This document shows positions 36,429 through 48,480 of a stretch of DNA of 64,000 nucleotides, in pieces; the first letter of the stretch is position 1; every line of letters starts with the position of its first letter. Source of the stretch: Nemophila menziesii (Eukaryota > Streptophyta > Magnoliopsida > Boraginales > Hydrophyllaceae); assembly GCA_029959085.1 (NCBI GenBank), contig JARWIR010000002.1, positions 42,900,233 through 42,964,232 on the forward strand. Direction: 5' to 3'. Made by a program: the position numbers and the translations under genes. The notes beneath the pieces are model-generated. The model was not told where the DNA came from. It did no database searches and saw nothing but the letters and a program-made list of their open reading frames with translations.

Positions 36429-39400
36429 CTTCATTTGATTACATCTATTTTGAAACCAATACTTAATTTGGAGAGGATGTAATCCTAACTTATAACTCAT
36501 CTCTTTCCGCTTTTTGTCATCAGAAAATGGACAATCTATGTAAACACTACACATTATGATTAATAAAAATAAATTAACTAAAACAAATACGATAATAAAA
36601 TAGTTTTAAATAACGAGAAATATTTTAAAATTTGTTTTTTCTGTAATTTGAGTTATACGCCTAGGTAAATTTATTTATTGAGACGTACTCTTTCATTTCT
36701 TGAATTTGTCGTTGACGATGGTAACGCCCGTTTTGTTGATGAATTTGTCCATGTGCCGAAATTGAATTTGACTACATTGAAAATAACAATAATTAAATAA
36801 GTTTAATAGATTATGTTCATAATAAAATAAATTATTTACTAATTTCACTCTCAAGATAAAATTTGTTATATAGATAATCTCTTTGATAGAAAATTTTTAT
36901 TTCATAAAAGTAAACAAAGAAGATACCCATATATAAGATCTATCTATTAAAAATGAAAATGATTTTACCTGTCCAGGCATTACTTCCATAGAGGATGATG
37001 CCAAAGAGTAATTGTTCGAGTAATTCATGTCATTTTCAGACCCTAACATAGTTGATGTCTCCTTGGGCTCAATATCACTATCATCTAAATTTTTATCTCC
37101 CATTATCTGAAAATAAAGGAAACAAAAATATGACTTATTTTGCAAAATTTAGTGCAATTTTAGTATTATATAGAGATATATAGCCCAATTAACATGAGAA
37201 AGTCAATAATTTAGTTATTTATAGTACAATTTTTGCATAACAAAGAGACATATAGTTTGGACGTATAATGAATATTATAGGGACTTATAGTGAGATTATT
37301 CTGTATGGTATAGGAACATATGGTGCAATTATTTTAAATCTAACTTTTTTTGCATAATATAGAGACTTATACTGTAAATTTAGCATAAAATAGAAACATA
37401 TAGTGCAAATATATTATGTACTATGGGTACATAAAATTTAAAAATAAATGATGATGTGTGAAATTATAACACATTTTCCTTTTCATGCTGGCTACTCCTA
37501 CCTCCAAATTTTGGACTGTCAGCTCCTTAACAACAGAGCTGATATACCCACCCATCAACTAAATGAATTTGAAATAAAGCCAATATAACTGTCCTACCCA
37601 ATTATATACTAACACCATTAACCAATCCAAAATCATGACAAAACTAATAATCCTCAACCCAATAACCCAGCATAAAATATGTTAATGGAAGTCAACAATT
37701 CAGAATATATTCACAAAGAGTTTGACCATCTTGGAACACACATAATATTTGCACTCTCATAGAATTCAACAAATTAAGGTACCCAACACAACATACACCA
37801 CTCTCCCAAAACAATTAATTATAAATTCATCGATCTTTAATTGTTTAATTAAATTTGTAAAGATGTAAATGCACCAGATCTCATACCCTCTTATAGATTA
37901 GAAACTAGTTCCAATATCCCCTCTCCTACCCCTAGTTTATTTTCCTTCTAGGTTAAGTATGAATATGTTTATTTGATATACCAAAGGAAGTATCTCTCAC
38001 TACCTGTATAGTTTCCTTCTACCTCGTTTCCTTAGCTTCAAATAAAATGGTATATAAATCCTTAAATTTTTTATTAGAATTAATTATGCTATAAATATCT
38101 ATAGTTTTACGAAAATTGCAATATCAATCATTATATTAAGCAAAAAAGTACACCATGTCTTTCTTTTTAATTAATTACATGATAACTCCTTATATACTGA
38201 AAATTAACTATATTTTAGTATAGAAACAAATTCATACTACTAGATTAAACATAACAATAGGGTTTATAAAAATTATTATATATTTTAAACAATGTCAAAA
38301 TCTACTTTTTTAAAGTTTGAAGTTATAGCCCTAACTATCAGGTTGTGTGACTTAAGACTCAAACCAACATGGTCTCCAATATATTTAATTCATTAGTTCC
38401 TTTAAAAATATTCATCTTCATAATTTTTTATTGACAATCTATATCATAGGTTACATATAATATTCCCTCAACTTGATAATATTTATCTAAAAAATAATAT
38501 GGTCGATTAAGACTCTTTTTTGTCACAATTGATTATACTCAAACGAGACGTGAGCTAAGTAGCATGATTGCTGCCCAAAAAGGAAAAAATATTCTATGAC
38601 ATTTTATATTATATAATATTTTATGTATAGCCATATTATAAAAGAAAATTGAATACAAAAGCAACACTTATTTGATCATATAAAAATTCAAAAATAAATT
38701 ATACACTTAAAAAATTTTGTTTTTAACAACCGATAATTAGATAAAAATTAACTATAATTACCAATCTTAGCTAGAACAATATTTTACCAATAAAAATATT
38801 ACTGTTATCTTGATAGCATGCAAAGATCTGAAAATTTTAATATTTGTTTTTTTGTCTCCATGTTTTTTTAAGTGACAAATACACTAAAGGAACAACTATG
38901 TACATGTAAATATGTTATATATTTAAATTTCAAATTTTTTATTCCACAAGGGTTAATTTGATGGTATTTGAATAAAATAAAGTATAATTAAGGAATTTTT
39001 AAATAACAAAACTTGTTTGAAAAAATACAATTTTTTTCACCAACGATAGCCTATTTTCACAAATAGATCTCAAATTTTTACAACTATACTAACAATCATT
39101 GACATAAATTTTTGTTCCAGGTTAGTCCTTTTTGTTTAATTTATTAGATTTTGGTTTTTCATTGTCAATATATTAGATGATCAGATCGTTAAAAAGGGAT
39201 AGTTCAGGGACAGGTTTGAAAAATTTGTAAATATTGTGGCATATGTTGGTAACAAATATACCCATTGTCAAACTTACTGAAAGGTAAAAAATAAATAGAA
39301 TTTACGGCAGGACTAAAACCAATACAAAATTTAAAATTAGTTAGGTAATTTTAAATGTTCAAGAACTATTTAATCCAATCTGTGTTTTTTTCATCGAAAA

Positions 39401-39960
39401 TATATCTTTTCTACCATCAAAGCACATAATCATTATAAGTACAAAAAAATTATGCATAAATATTATTAGATAGCCTTTTAAATTTACTAATTCAACAACA
39501 AAAAATTTAAAATGACCTATTAGATATTGTCCAAAAAACGCTGTTAATTTTAACACAACATCAAATCGTAATGTTAATTTAAAATGAAAAAGTAGATAAA
39601 ATCTATAGCAAAGGTGTATAATTTTTTTCACTGAATAAATAAAATTGAAAAAAAATATCAATTTATAGTCTATTATAGAGATAATTATTATTAAGAACAA
39701 TCAACATTATCGACGAATCTTTTCCTGAAATGTTAGGGTCATCGATCTGGTACAAGAAAAAAGAGAATCATAATTGGTCTTGAGTGCATAGGGTTGACTC
39801 ATACTAGTTAACAAGATATCTAATGATGAAAGAAGAAGATTTCGTAGTGTAAAAAAAGTGAAAATGAGATCTCTGAAAATGTATTGTGAGAATACATGGA
39901 GAAGAGTTAACGAAGAAACTTTAACCGAAGTAGGGTTTTGTGGAGGAGATAGAAGACCCT
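36429..39960 (-). pseudogene. HD-ZIP IV-type homeobox gene, 5' half only (segment copy 3)
   Basis: This is the duplicate of the gene at 4215-7783. The start exon is 36969-37106 (ATG at 37103), followed by exons 36689-36771 and 36429-36546. It is closer to the family consensus in one place (LQIKYWFQNR, against [10 protein letters not shown] in copy 1) and keeps the GTAAAA donor after NQMK that copy 1 has lost. It has a 6-bp in-frame deletion in the first homeodomain exon, so RYHRHTERQ becomes RYHRQRQ, removing two residues at the start of helix 1. The helix-3 Cys (WFQNRC) is shared with copy 1, so that change predates the duplication. The leader exon counterpart lies at about 39720-39950. No START domain is visible. 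Confidence 0.7.
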
Positions 39961-40280
39961 ATATATGTTTACCTTTTTGGCCATATTGATTATATTTTTT
40001 ATTTTAAGTTTTGGTATCTTTGGGCCTTATTAGATATATACTAATTTTTCTAGCTATGATATAGACTTTAGTTATACCAAAATGTAAAGTCCACTACCAT
40101 TTTATTTGATAGTTTGAAATGAATTTAAATGAACAAGGTAAAACCTCGTGGATAATGTAAATATTCACCTATTTAACAACATGTCTTTATTTATAACACG
40201 GACTCTGACCACACGGTCTATTCATTTATATGAAATTTTTAAATAACATGGAAAGATATGAATATATAAGTAAAAGATCA

Positions 40281-40518
40281 TAATATCATTGGTGTAGGAT
40301 CATCCAATATTGGATGGAAGAATTTTCCTACCTGGGTAATACTTCCATCCAATATTGGATGGTCCAATATGCATATACCAACCATTAATTATTTTAATAA
40401 AACACATGTCACTAGATTAATGTGTTAGTTATTTTTGCAAGTTTAAAACATGGAGTATGTGTATTAATATCATTGGTGTAGGATCATCCAATATTGGATG
40501 GAAGAATTTTCCTACCTG
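40281..40518. mobile_element. MITE-like insertion with palindromic ends, partial tandem copy
   Basis: It is present in segment copy 3 and absent at the matching place in copy 1 (about 8105-8132). A 54-base end (40281-40334) recurs at 40465-40518. Between them, 40335-40516 begins GGTAATACTTCCATCCAATA and ends in an inverted version of it (TATTGGATGGAAGAATTTTC then CTACC), giving imperfect terminal inverted repeats of about 30 bp. Each end holds the 16-base palindrome CATCCAATATTGGATG (40301, 40346 and 40485). There is no coding capacity. I read it as a short non-autonomous DNA transposon with an extra 3' end; the superfamily is unknown. Confidence 0.55.
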
Positions 40519-40781
40519 TTTTATAGTCGGGGAAACACTAAAAATGGAGAACTTGTAAAATATTTTTTATAGAAGTTTATTTCTAACAAAAAAACATAAA
40601 CCACTTGATAATGTACATTGTACATACTACATACAATGTAAGTCTACTTCTTTTTAATTTCTTCAATCTTTAAGTTCAAATAATTTACACTAATTTTAAC
40701 AATGATATATATAAAATAATTATTAATATGTATGGCAGATTGGACCTTAATTAAGAGGGGTTTGCTTACAATAATTATTTA

Positions 40782-41375
40782 GTACTTATTCGTGGAAGAC
40801 TTCCCATCCCAGAAGGTGAAAGGTATGCGGGCCAAGTTTATAGCAGTGATTTAATATCTTCTGCAAAGGTATGGTCTCGATTCATAATTCCAACCTTCTT
40901 TGGCAACAATCACACTTCCGAAATGAAAAAGGAACATCTTATATTCATAAAGTGTATCCTTGAAAAGAAACCCATTGATGTTGCCCGTGTAATCTATGAC
41001 ACTATTATGGAATTCGAGAAATCAACTATCCTTCACCAAAACCTCAAGTTCCCATGCACTATAACTGGAATTTGCCTAGACACAAAAATACCACGTAAGA
41101 GCAAGGAACTTGAACCAACAGAAAAAGGGAAAGAGATGACAATGAGATCGATTGAGAATGTTCATGACAAAGCTACTAGAGAAATGAGGAAACCTAGACT
41201 CCTCCATGCATGAAGAAGGAAAGTAGTGGAGTTGATTGTGCTAGTTGGAGGAAAAACAAGCCGCGATGATGGTCACTTTAGAAAACGTTACAAAAGAGTT
41301 GGATACGCTGAAAAATATGCTATTTGGGGTGAGCAATATGAAACACGTCATTTATTCACTCCTCACAAAAGATAA
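40782..41375 (+). pseudogene. Env-position ORF of E1, 5'-truncated and interrupted
   Basis: The frame is open from about 40782 to the TGA at 41211-41213. It covers the second half of the plant-transposon-type domain (PIPEGERYAGQVYSSDL, AKVWSRFIIPTFFG, KKEHLIFIKCILE). After the stop, alignable coiled-coil-like sequence continues to 41375, where E2 is inserted. The N-terminal half is absent because the element is truncated at the junction with segment copy 3. Confidence 0.65.
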
Positions 41376-42947
41376 TGGTGGTCCTTTGTGTGTTCTAAAA
41401 TAAATGCAAAAGTAATCGAACCACAACCGCAAGTGTACAATTGTCCCAAGTAGTAATAAGTGATTCTAGGATCGTTCGCAGGGACGGTTTGGTTAACTAC
41501 AATGCTTATCGAATAATGAATGGTTGCACTTATGAAAGCAAATAAAGATATAATGATTGATGGTTTGTTTTTATTAATTCTAAGTAATAACAGACTAAAT
41601 GGAAAATGCAATTAAATACTAAGACGCAAGTAAATGAAAGTAAAACGCAAGTATGAGAAGGCAGTACTTGAGAAACGCAAGGGATCCTCCTAATTCTATT
41701 TCAAAACATATGTTGTTTAAGGGTTAAATTGGTCAGTTAACATTGGTCGGGATTCTAAATTCCTTATACCCCCGTCAGGGTGGACTATAAGGCTATTCTA
41801 AAGTGTCACTATTCCCGTCAGGGTAAATATGATCCACTCTCGAATGATTAAGCAATTTTTACCACATTGGTCCTAAAATTAACTAAGCTCGTCAGAGTCA
41901 ATAGTTTCGATTTTATATTAAGTAATTAAGTCCATACCTAAATCCTCCGTCAGGATGATCCACACGCCACATATATGGAATAGCCTAGATACTAACACTT
42001 GTTCTTAGTTGATCAATCCAAAAACAATAAATAATCTCAAATTACAGAAAAATGTAAAAGACCCAATTTAATTTAATTTAACAGAAACCCAAATTCGACA
42101 TATGAAATTCAATGGAATAGGGATTCACCCACTATGCATTCTCAAGTACTATGAATGAATTAGCTCATACTAATTAAAAAGAAAACTAAATTAAAAGAAA
42201 TTGAATTCATATTGTTTTACAGAATTAAACATAAGAAAGACCTAATTTCTGGAATTGGATTTGGCTGAGAATGGAGATATAGACCCACTCCAGCTCTACA
42301 GCTTTCTTCTTCTTCCTTCTGCTTCTTCTCTCTGATGTTTTATTTTGTAAAAAGTGAATTGTGTGAAAAATAGAAGTCCAAAGCTCCTTTTATAAGAGGA
42401 AAAATGGATTAGGGCTTGGACCTAAGATTAAATCACTAATTAAAAGTCCAAGCCCATTTTCTAAGCCCAAAATCCCGTAACTGCTGCACCACCTCCACTA
42501 AAACAGCTCTAGCCGATTCGTTTTAACTCCGATTGACCTAAAATCACTTGCTAAATTTCCGTAACTCGATACGGTTCATATTATCTTCAAAGGACAGCGG
42601 CTAAATCAACTCGTAAGTGCCTCGAAATCAGCAATCTTTGGCCTGTTTTCCAGATCTGTAGCTCCAAAATATAATTCTTTCGGGATTTATCTTCAAGCTT
42701 TGACTCTATATCATGATCTATGACTCTCTTCTTGGATTCCTTTCCTAGCTAATATTCAAAACCTACAAACTTTTCACTAAAATACACAAGATTACGCGAA
42801 AAAGTTTAATAAATCAAAAATACTAGAAATAAAATAGGAATTCCGGATTGTTGTATTTTTAACTCAAAAGTCTATCAAAATATTCACTTAAACATCAAAA
42901 ATGATGTCTCCCAAGGGTCGAAAATAAGAACAATTAAGGAGACATCA
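41376..42947 (-). repeat. 3' LTR of E2 (1572 bp)
   Basis: The reverse complement starts TGATGTCTCC at 42947 and ends ACCACCA at 41376. The reverse-complement polypurine tract (AGACCCCCAACTT) follows at 42948. A TATAAAAG box lies near 42391 on the - strand. Confidence 0.87.
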
Positions 42948-44321
42948 AGACCCCCAACTTAATTCTTTTCTCATCCCGACAAAGTATAACAAAACAAAAC
43001 AAAGGGGTAGAAGTAAACGTAAGAACAAATAGAAGCTAGCAAATACACTTAAATCAATTCTAAAGGTAAATCTCATATAGCAAACTATAGAAACTAATAT
43101 ACACATACATCTATAATGCAAAATCAAACACAAATAATCTCAATCATAAAATTAAAGTCGCAATGCTTGAATATTACACTTGTACTCATCTCTATAGTAT
43201 GACTATAGGGTGTTCCTCAATCCTAAATCGCTTTGAACGCTCCACCTAGTATATTCCCTATCAACAGAATCATAAATTCACTATGCACTTAAAAATCACG
43301 AGGTTTTTATGGTTTTAATAATGGCTTAAGGACGGTGTGGATGTATATTTGGTAAATTTGAAGTGAGCTTTTAGCTCTCTCCTCACTTACCATCAACAAT
43401 GTCCTCGAGCTTGAGTTTACGCTCAAAATTGTTCTCACTCACCCATTTACGCAACAATTTAGCGTCCCATGTCTACCCACTACAAATAAGATGATTTGCA
43501 GAAAAATTGCACTTTGCTGGATGTTTTATTCTTTCATATTTTTCTTTTTCTTTTCTTTTCTCTTTTTTGTACAGATTGCAAACTGGGTTCCCGGTTTCTA
43601 CTGTATGGATTTTTTTGAATTTTTTTCATTTTTTTCTTTCTTTTTCACTTTTTTCTCATTCCCGGCAAAGGGTTACAAGTACACATCATCTGCAATTGTG
43701 CAACAATACAAAGCACATCAATCACTACCCAATAAATTCCCCATAAGTGGACCCACCACCCCAAACTCAAGCTCGAGACATGTCTCAGGATTGTGATTCA
43801 AGTGCGGGTCATATGGTCATGCCTAATAATCTAAGGGATAATGGCTTACATCGTGGCTACAAAGAAAAAGGCTAAAGGCTCAAAGTGGACTAAGACGGAT
43901 AATAATTAATACAAGGGATAGAAGGCTAAAAAGGTCCTGAATGGCTAACAAAGAACTGCCCCTATCATTTTCCTAAGTACACAGCTCGTCTTTAGTTCAT
44001 ATCAAGGTGGGTTCTCTACTAATTAGGATTTCACGTTCTAGACAACAAACATATTCCTTGAGTACAAGCTTACTTCATTTTCATTATTCATTAATTTTTC
44101 CTATCAATTACCTATGTTTGCATGCAATTCTAAATGCGTTTTATATCAATCCCTAAAGTCCACTATTTCCTATCATAGATTTACCAAAAGTATGCTTAAA
44201 GGGTCATTTAAAATCTTCTACTGTCAAACGCAACTCCAAAAATTATTTTATTTAAAGCAAATAAAACACATAACACATAAAATTGGGATGAGGCAACGAA
44301 CCCCACACCAAACTAAAAAAT

Positions 44322-44341
44322 GAGTCGTGTCCCCACGACTC
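44322..44341 (-). promoter_or_regulatory. Conserved hairpin in E2
   Basis: This is the reverse complement of the 20-base inverted repeat seen in all three E0 units, in the same position after the env-position ORF. Confidence 0.55.
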
Positions 44342-44397
44342 GAAAAGACTCAAAGCAATAAAATAATCTACACTAAATGAGAAGGATTAGAAAATGT

Positions 44398-44778
44398 ATC
44401 TGAACCAGCACGTGGCTGGTTGTCGGTGTTGCGTCCATGAACTTTATCTCGCGTCTAGACATCGTAAGTTGTGTTTTGATCAAATAAAGTTTAACTTGTT
44501 TCTAACATTTCCCAAAATAGCGCACCTCGTATCCTGATTCTCTTCCAACACCTTGATTTTCGATTCCAACTCATCATCGGATCATTTTCTTCTTCACTTT
44601 CAGGTTCCTCAATCACTTTTTTCTTCTTAGGATTAGCTTTAATTTTAACCTCTTCAGTCTCGTGTTTGCAACGTGAATTAGGAATCTCAATAGCTTGTTC
44701 TTGAATAGTACCAAAAGTGTTTTTGTTTCTTGGAGAATTCCTTCGATAAGTACACATGAAAACGGTTTTGATAGGCAT
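44398..44778 (-). pseudogene. Internally deleted env-position ORF of E2
   Basis: It begins at ATG 44776-44778 after the motif GAGTTTGGGGTGGAAAGAG. The basic/acidic N-terminal part (to about EEPESEEEND) is joined directly to the C-terminal coiled-coil-like part (ELESKIKVLEENQ, in another frame). The plant-transposon-type domain of about 240 residues found in E0 is missing. The - strand sequence continues to the conserved QPRAG-coding end and then the hairpin at 44322-44341. Confidence 0.65.
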
Positions 44779-45095
44779 CTCTTTCCACCCCAAACTCAAA
44801 ACTTCAAATAGTGAGAAGCTAAAGAAGGCGTAGAACTTTGATGTTTTGAGGCTTAAGACTTGAAGATTATAGTGGAATATGAGATGGGCAAAGGCTAATT
44901 GATGTGGGGGAAGAGGGAATTGGATTTAATTTGAAGCTTGGATGAAGAACAATTGGAGAAAAATGGGAACTCCATGGTGCTTTGGATAGGAGATGAATTG
45001 AGTGTATGTTATTGTGGTGAAAGATGGTAGGATTTGATGATTGTGTGGTTGTAGATGATGATTTTCAGGAAATTTGGAAATGTTCTTGGAGGTTG

Positions 45096-46654
45096 TGATG
45101 TCTCCCTAATTGTTCTTATTTTAGACCCTTAGGAGACAACATTTTTGGTGTTTATTTAATCAATTTGATAGACTTTTGGACTAAATATGCAATAATCCGG
45201 AATTTCCTTTTTATTTCTAGCATTTTTAATTTATTAAGCTTTTGCTCGTAATATTGGTATTTTTAGTGAAAAGTTTACAGGTTTTAGATGTTAGCTAGGA
45301 GAGGAATCCGAGGAGAAAGTCAAAGATCGTGAATTAGAGTCAAGACTTAAAGATAAATCCCGAAGATATTATTTTTAGAGCTGAAAATCCATTTTCCAGG
45401 CCATAGATTGCTGATTTCGAGGTGCTTAAGCGATGATTTAGCCGCTGACCTTTGAAGATAAATCATTCCTTATCGAGTTACGGAACTTTAGCAACTGGAA
45501 TGAGGTCAATCGGAGTCATAACGCATCGGGAAAAGCCGTTTTAGTGAAGGTGTATCAGCAGTTACGGGATTTTGGGCTTAGAATTTGGGCTTGGACATTT
45601 AATTAGTATTTTATTTTCTGGTCCAAGCCCTAATTCGTTTTTATGCTTATAAAAGGAGGTCTGGACTTCTATTTTTTATACAATTCATTCTTTACAATTA
45701 AAAACATCAGAGAGAAGCAACAGAAGGAAGGAAGAAGAAGCTGCTGGAGTTGGAGTGGGTCTATAGCTCCGTTCTCGGTCATTCCAATTCCGGAAATTAG
45801 GTTTCTTTTATCTTTTATTTGTAAGTCAATATGAATTCCATTTATTTTAATTTAGTATTTCTTTTTAATATGATCTAAACAATTCATAGTGCTTGAGAAC
45901 AAACAATGGGTGAATCCCAATTTTATTGAATAACGAATGTTGAATTTGGGTTTCTGTTAAATTAAACTAGATTAGGGATTTTACTCTTTTCAATAAATTG
46001 AGATTATTTTACTGTTTTTAGCGTCATGAACTAGGAACAGGTGTTAGTATTTAGGCTATTCCAATTAGTGGCAATTGGATCATCCTGACGGAGGGTTTAG
46101 ATACAGAACCATTTATTCAATCTAGGATAGAAGCTATTGATTCTGACGAACTTAGCTAATTTTAGGGCCAATGAGGTAATAAAACTTAAACATCCAACGG
46201 TGGATCATATTTACCCTGACGGGACTAGTTTCACTTTAGGATCGCCTTATAGTCCACCCTGACGGGGGCATAAGGAATTTAGAATCCCGACCATTGTAAT
46301 TGACCAATTTAGCCCTTAAACAACATAAGTTAGGAAATAGGATTGGGAGGATCCTTGCGTTCTCATGTGCTACTTCTCATATTGCGTTTTATATCATTTT
46401 ACTTGCGTCTTAGCTTTTATTTGCATTTTAATAATTGTTTTTCATTTATTTAGCATTAATACAAAACCAACCAAATATATTATCTTTATTTGCTTTCATA
46501 AGTGCATCAATCATTAATAGATAAGCATTGTAGTCAACCATCCCGTCCTTGGAACGAATCTGTTTTATCAGTTATACTACTTGGGACAACCGTACACTTG
46601 CGGTTGTGGTTCGATTATTTATTGCATTTATTTAGAACACACAAAGGACCACCA
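45096..46654 (+). mobile_element. Solo LTR inserted in E2 (1559 bp)
   Basis: It begins TGATGTCTCCC and ends GGACCACCA, with an exact 5-bp target duplication GGTTG at 45091-45095 and 46655-46659. No internal domain remains, as after LTR-LTR recombination. A TATA box (TATAAAAG) lies at 45648-45655. It sits between the palindrome spacer and the env-position ORF of E2, in the opposite orientation. Confidence 0.9.
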
Positions 46655-46717
46655 GGTTGCTTGAAGAAAGAGGTAAAATCTAGGGATAAATAGCTGAAAA
46701 CCACCCTGTTACAGAAG

Positions 46718-47240
46718 AAACCGGGTTCCCGGTTTGTGAAAATCGGGTTCCCGATTTCGCGTCGCTGTGTCGGCGCGAAAAAATAATTTTTTTTTTACTT
46801 TTTTTTAAAGACCCAAACGCACCTTTTTTTTGCCGTCTGACGCAATAAATGGCTGGACCCTAAAACGCTGGGTCAGAACTCCTATCCTTCGAAACCGGGT
46901 TCCCGCATTTGCGAAATGCGGGTACCGGTTTTCGTCGATGGCGCGACTGGTGACGCAGTGGTGACGCAGCAGATGGCGGGACTCAAGACGCTGGGTCAGA
47001 ACCTCGGAATTTTTAGCTTTCGAAACCGGGTTCCCGCATTTGCGAAATGTGGGTACCCGGTTTTCCCTTGGAACATCACAAATTTTTCCTCTATTTTCGT
47101 CCTTTCGACCCCAAACTCACGACCTTTTTACCCCTGAAATCATCAAAAACAACTACCCTTCCTCATTTCTTACTAATAAACACTAAATTAACGAAAATCA
47201 ACCAAATTTGAACTACGAAAAATAAACACATAAACTAATA
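46718..47240 (-). repeat. GC-rich palindrome spacer of E2
   Basis: Read on the - strand, this follows the integrase-tail segment and carries the same GC-rich palindrome type as E0, partly decayed (CGAAACCGGGTTCCCG, AATGCGGGTACC). The first 200 bases (47240-47060) align with 16214-16440 of E0, including AAATGAGGAAGGGTAGTTGT. It is single copy here, with no amplification. Confidence 0.8.
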
Positions 47241-47287
47241 TACAAGAAATGGCTTTTGTTTAACGTCGTTAAGCTCGATAGGTTACC

Positions 47288-47585
47288 TCATTCATTAGTC
47301 GTTGACATAACCTCCCCTGCAGTGAGTGAGGTGTCAATATTAGCAACTCGAAATTTGCATCCTTTAGCTCTTATTCCCACTAGTTTGTCTGAAATAACCT
47401 TCGTGACCATGAATGGTCCTAGCCAAGAACTTTTTGATTCACGTACCTTTGGAGGGGGGTCCAGTTTCTTCATAGCTACTTCTTCACCTACTTTGAACCC
47501 CTTTTTCTTTCTTTCTTTCTTAGGTTCCTTCGGAACTTTCGTGGCATGTGCTTTCTCTTTCTTCTTCGCATGGGAAGAGTTGTTG
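47288..47585 (-). pseudogene. Integrase-tail-like segment of E2
   Basis: The - frame has a Lys-rich stretch (KKKEKAHATKVPKEPKKER), then KVGEEVAMKKLD, WLGPFMVTKVISDKLVGIRA and a stop after TTNE. The GPFMVTKV motif resembles the chromodomain-like or GPF/Y tail of gypsy integrases. It follows the protease region directly in the +1 frame, so the intervening pol was deleted. It aligns poorly with the E0 tail. Confidence 0.45.
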
Positions 47586-47589
47586 ATTT

Positions 47590-48466
47590 TTAGGGTATGG
47601 AGGAGCTAATTGGTAGTTTCTTTCGTAGCTCTTTCTCCTCCACTCCTAACGTGTCCACAACATTAATTTGCTCCTTTCTTACCGGTTCCATTACATTTAG
47701 ACGAAAGCATTCTTCCTTGGAATCCGGAAATCTCATAGGTCTGAACATGTTAAACTTCATTTCCTTGTCTTGGATTCTCATAATCATCTCCCCGTTTTCT
47801 ACATCAATCAAGGTACGCCCCGTGGCTAAGAATGGTCTTCCCAAAATAATGGGGACATTCCTATCTGCGTCGTAATCAAGTATAACGAAATCAGCGGAAA
47901 AAATTAACGTACCTGACTTAACGAGGACATCTTCGATTCGGCCTTCTGGATGTGCAAGAGATCGATCCGCCATTTTCAAGACCATAGAAGTAGATCTTGC
48001 CTCTCCTATTTTCAATTTCTCAAAGATTGATTTGGGCATAAGATTAATACTTGCACCCAAATCGCATAGTGCTTTTCCTTGCCATTCATCACCGTAGTTT
48101 CGGAGGTAATTTATTCTTACATATTGCACTACATTCTTCAGGTAAGCCAATCATCTCATTATCGCAATATGGCCTTTTGTTGGTGAGGGCTCTTTTCTGA
48201 AACTTAGCATACTTGGGTACATCTCGAATAGCTTCTAGCAAAGGAATATTTATGCTAAGACCTCTTACCTTGTTAAAGAATTTTTGATAGTCAGCCATAT
48301 CACCCTTCTTTTGAACTCTCGAAGGAAATGGTGGAGGAGGGCGGTTTATTATAGTATCATCTATCTTTTTCGGAACTTCACTAGACCTCTCCACTCCTTC
48401 TACTTCAACTTCTTTATCTTCATCCACCACCTCTTTTTCTTTTCTAACAACTTCCTTCTCTTTCAT
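47590..48466 (-). pseudogene. Aspartic protease region of Athila-like polyprotein (E2)
   Basis: 48466-48089 encodes the linker before the protease (LPEECSAICKNKLPPKLR), and 48150-47590 encodes the protease in another frame, so a frameshift lies near 48090-48150. The active-site motif reads ALCDLGASINLMP, the DLGAS form typical of this clade. The flap/second half has VILDYDADRNVPIILGRPFL (ILGRPFLAT is the conserved C-terminal signature). It ends at TAA 47590-47592 with no RT following. In an autonomous element this enzyme matures the Gag-Pol polyprotein. Confidence 0.8.
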
Positions 48467-48480
48467 AACAGGAAAGGAGG

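Larger units (their letters stand above)
32223..40785. repeat. Tandem segmental duplication, copy 3 (truncated)
   Basis: This matches 1 to about 8397 of copy 1 nearly throughout, including the homeobox relic and the LTR-like remnant. It ends where the shared sequence (GGGGTTTGCTTACAA) gives way to the env-position ORF of a truncated retroelement at about 40782. Copy-specific differences include a 6-bp in-frame loss in the homeobox exon and a 184-bp insertion at 40281-40518. Confidence 0.88.
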
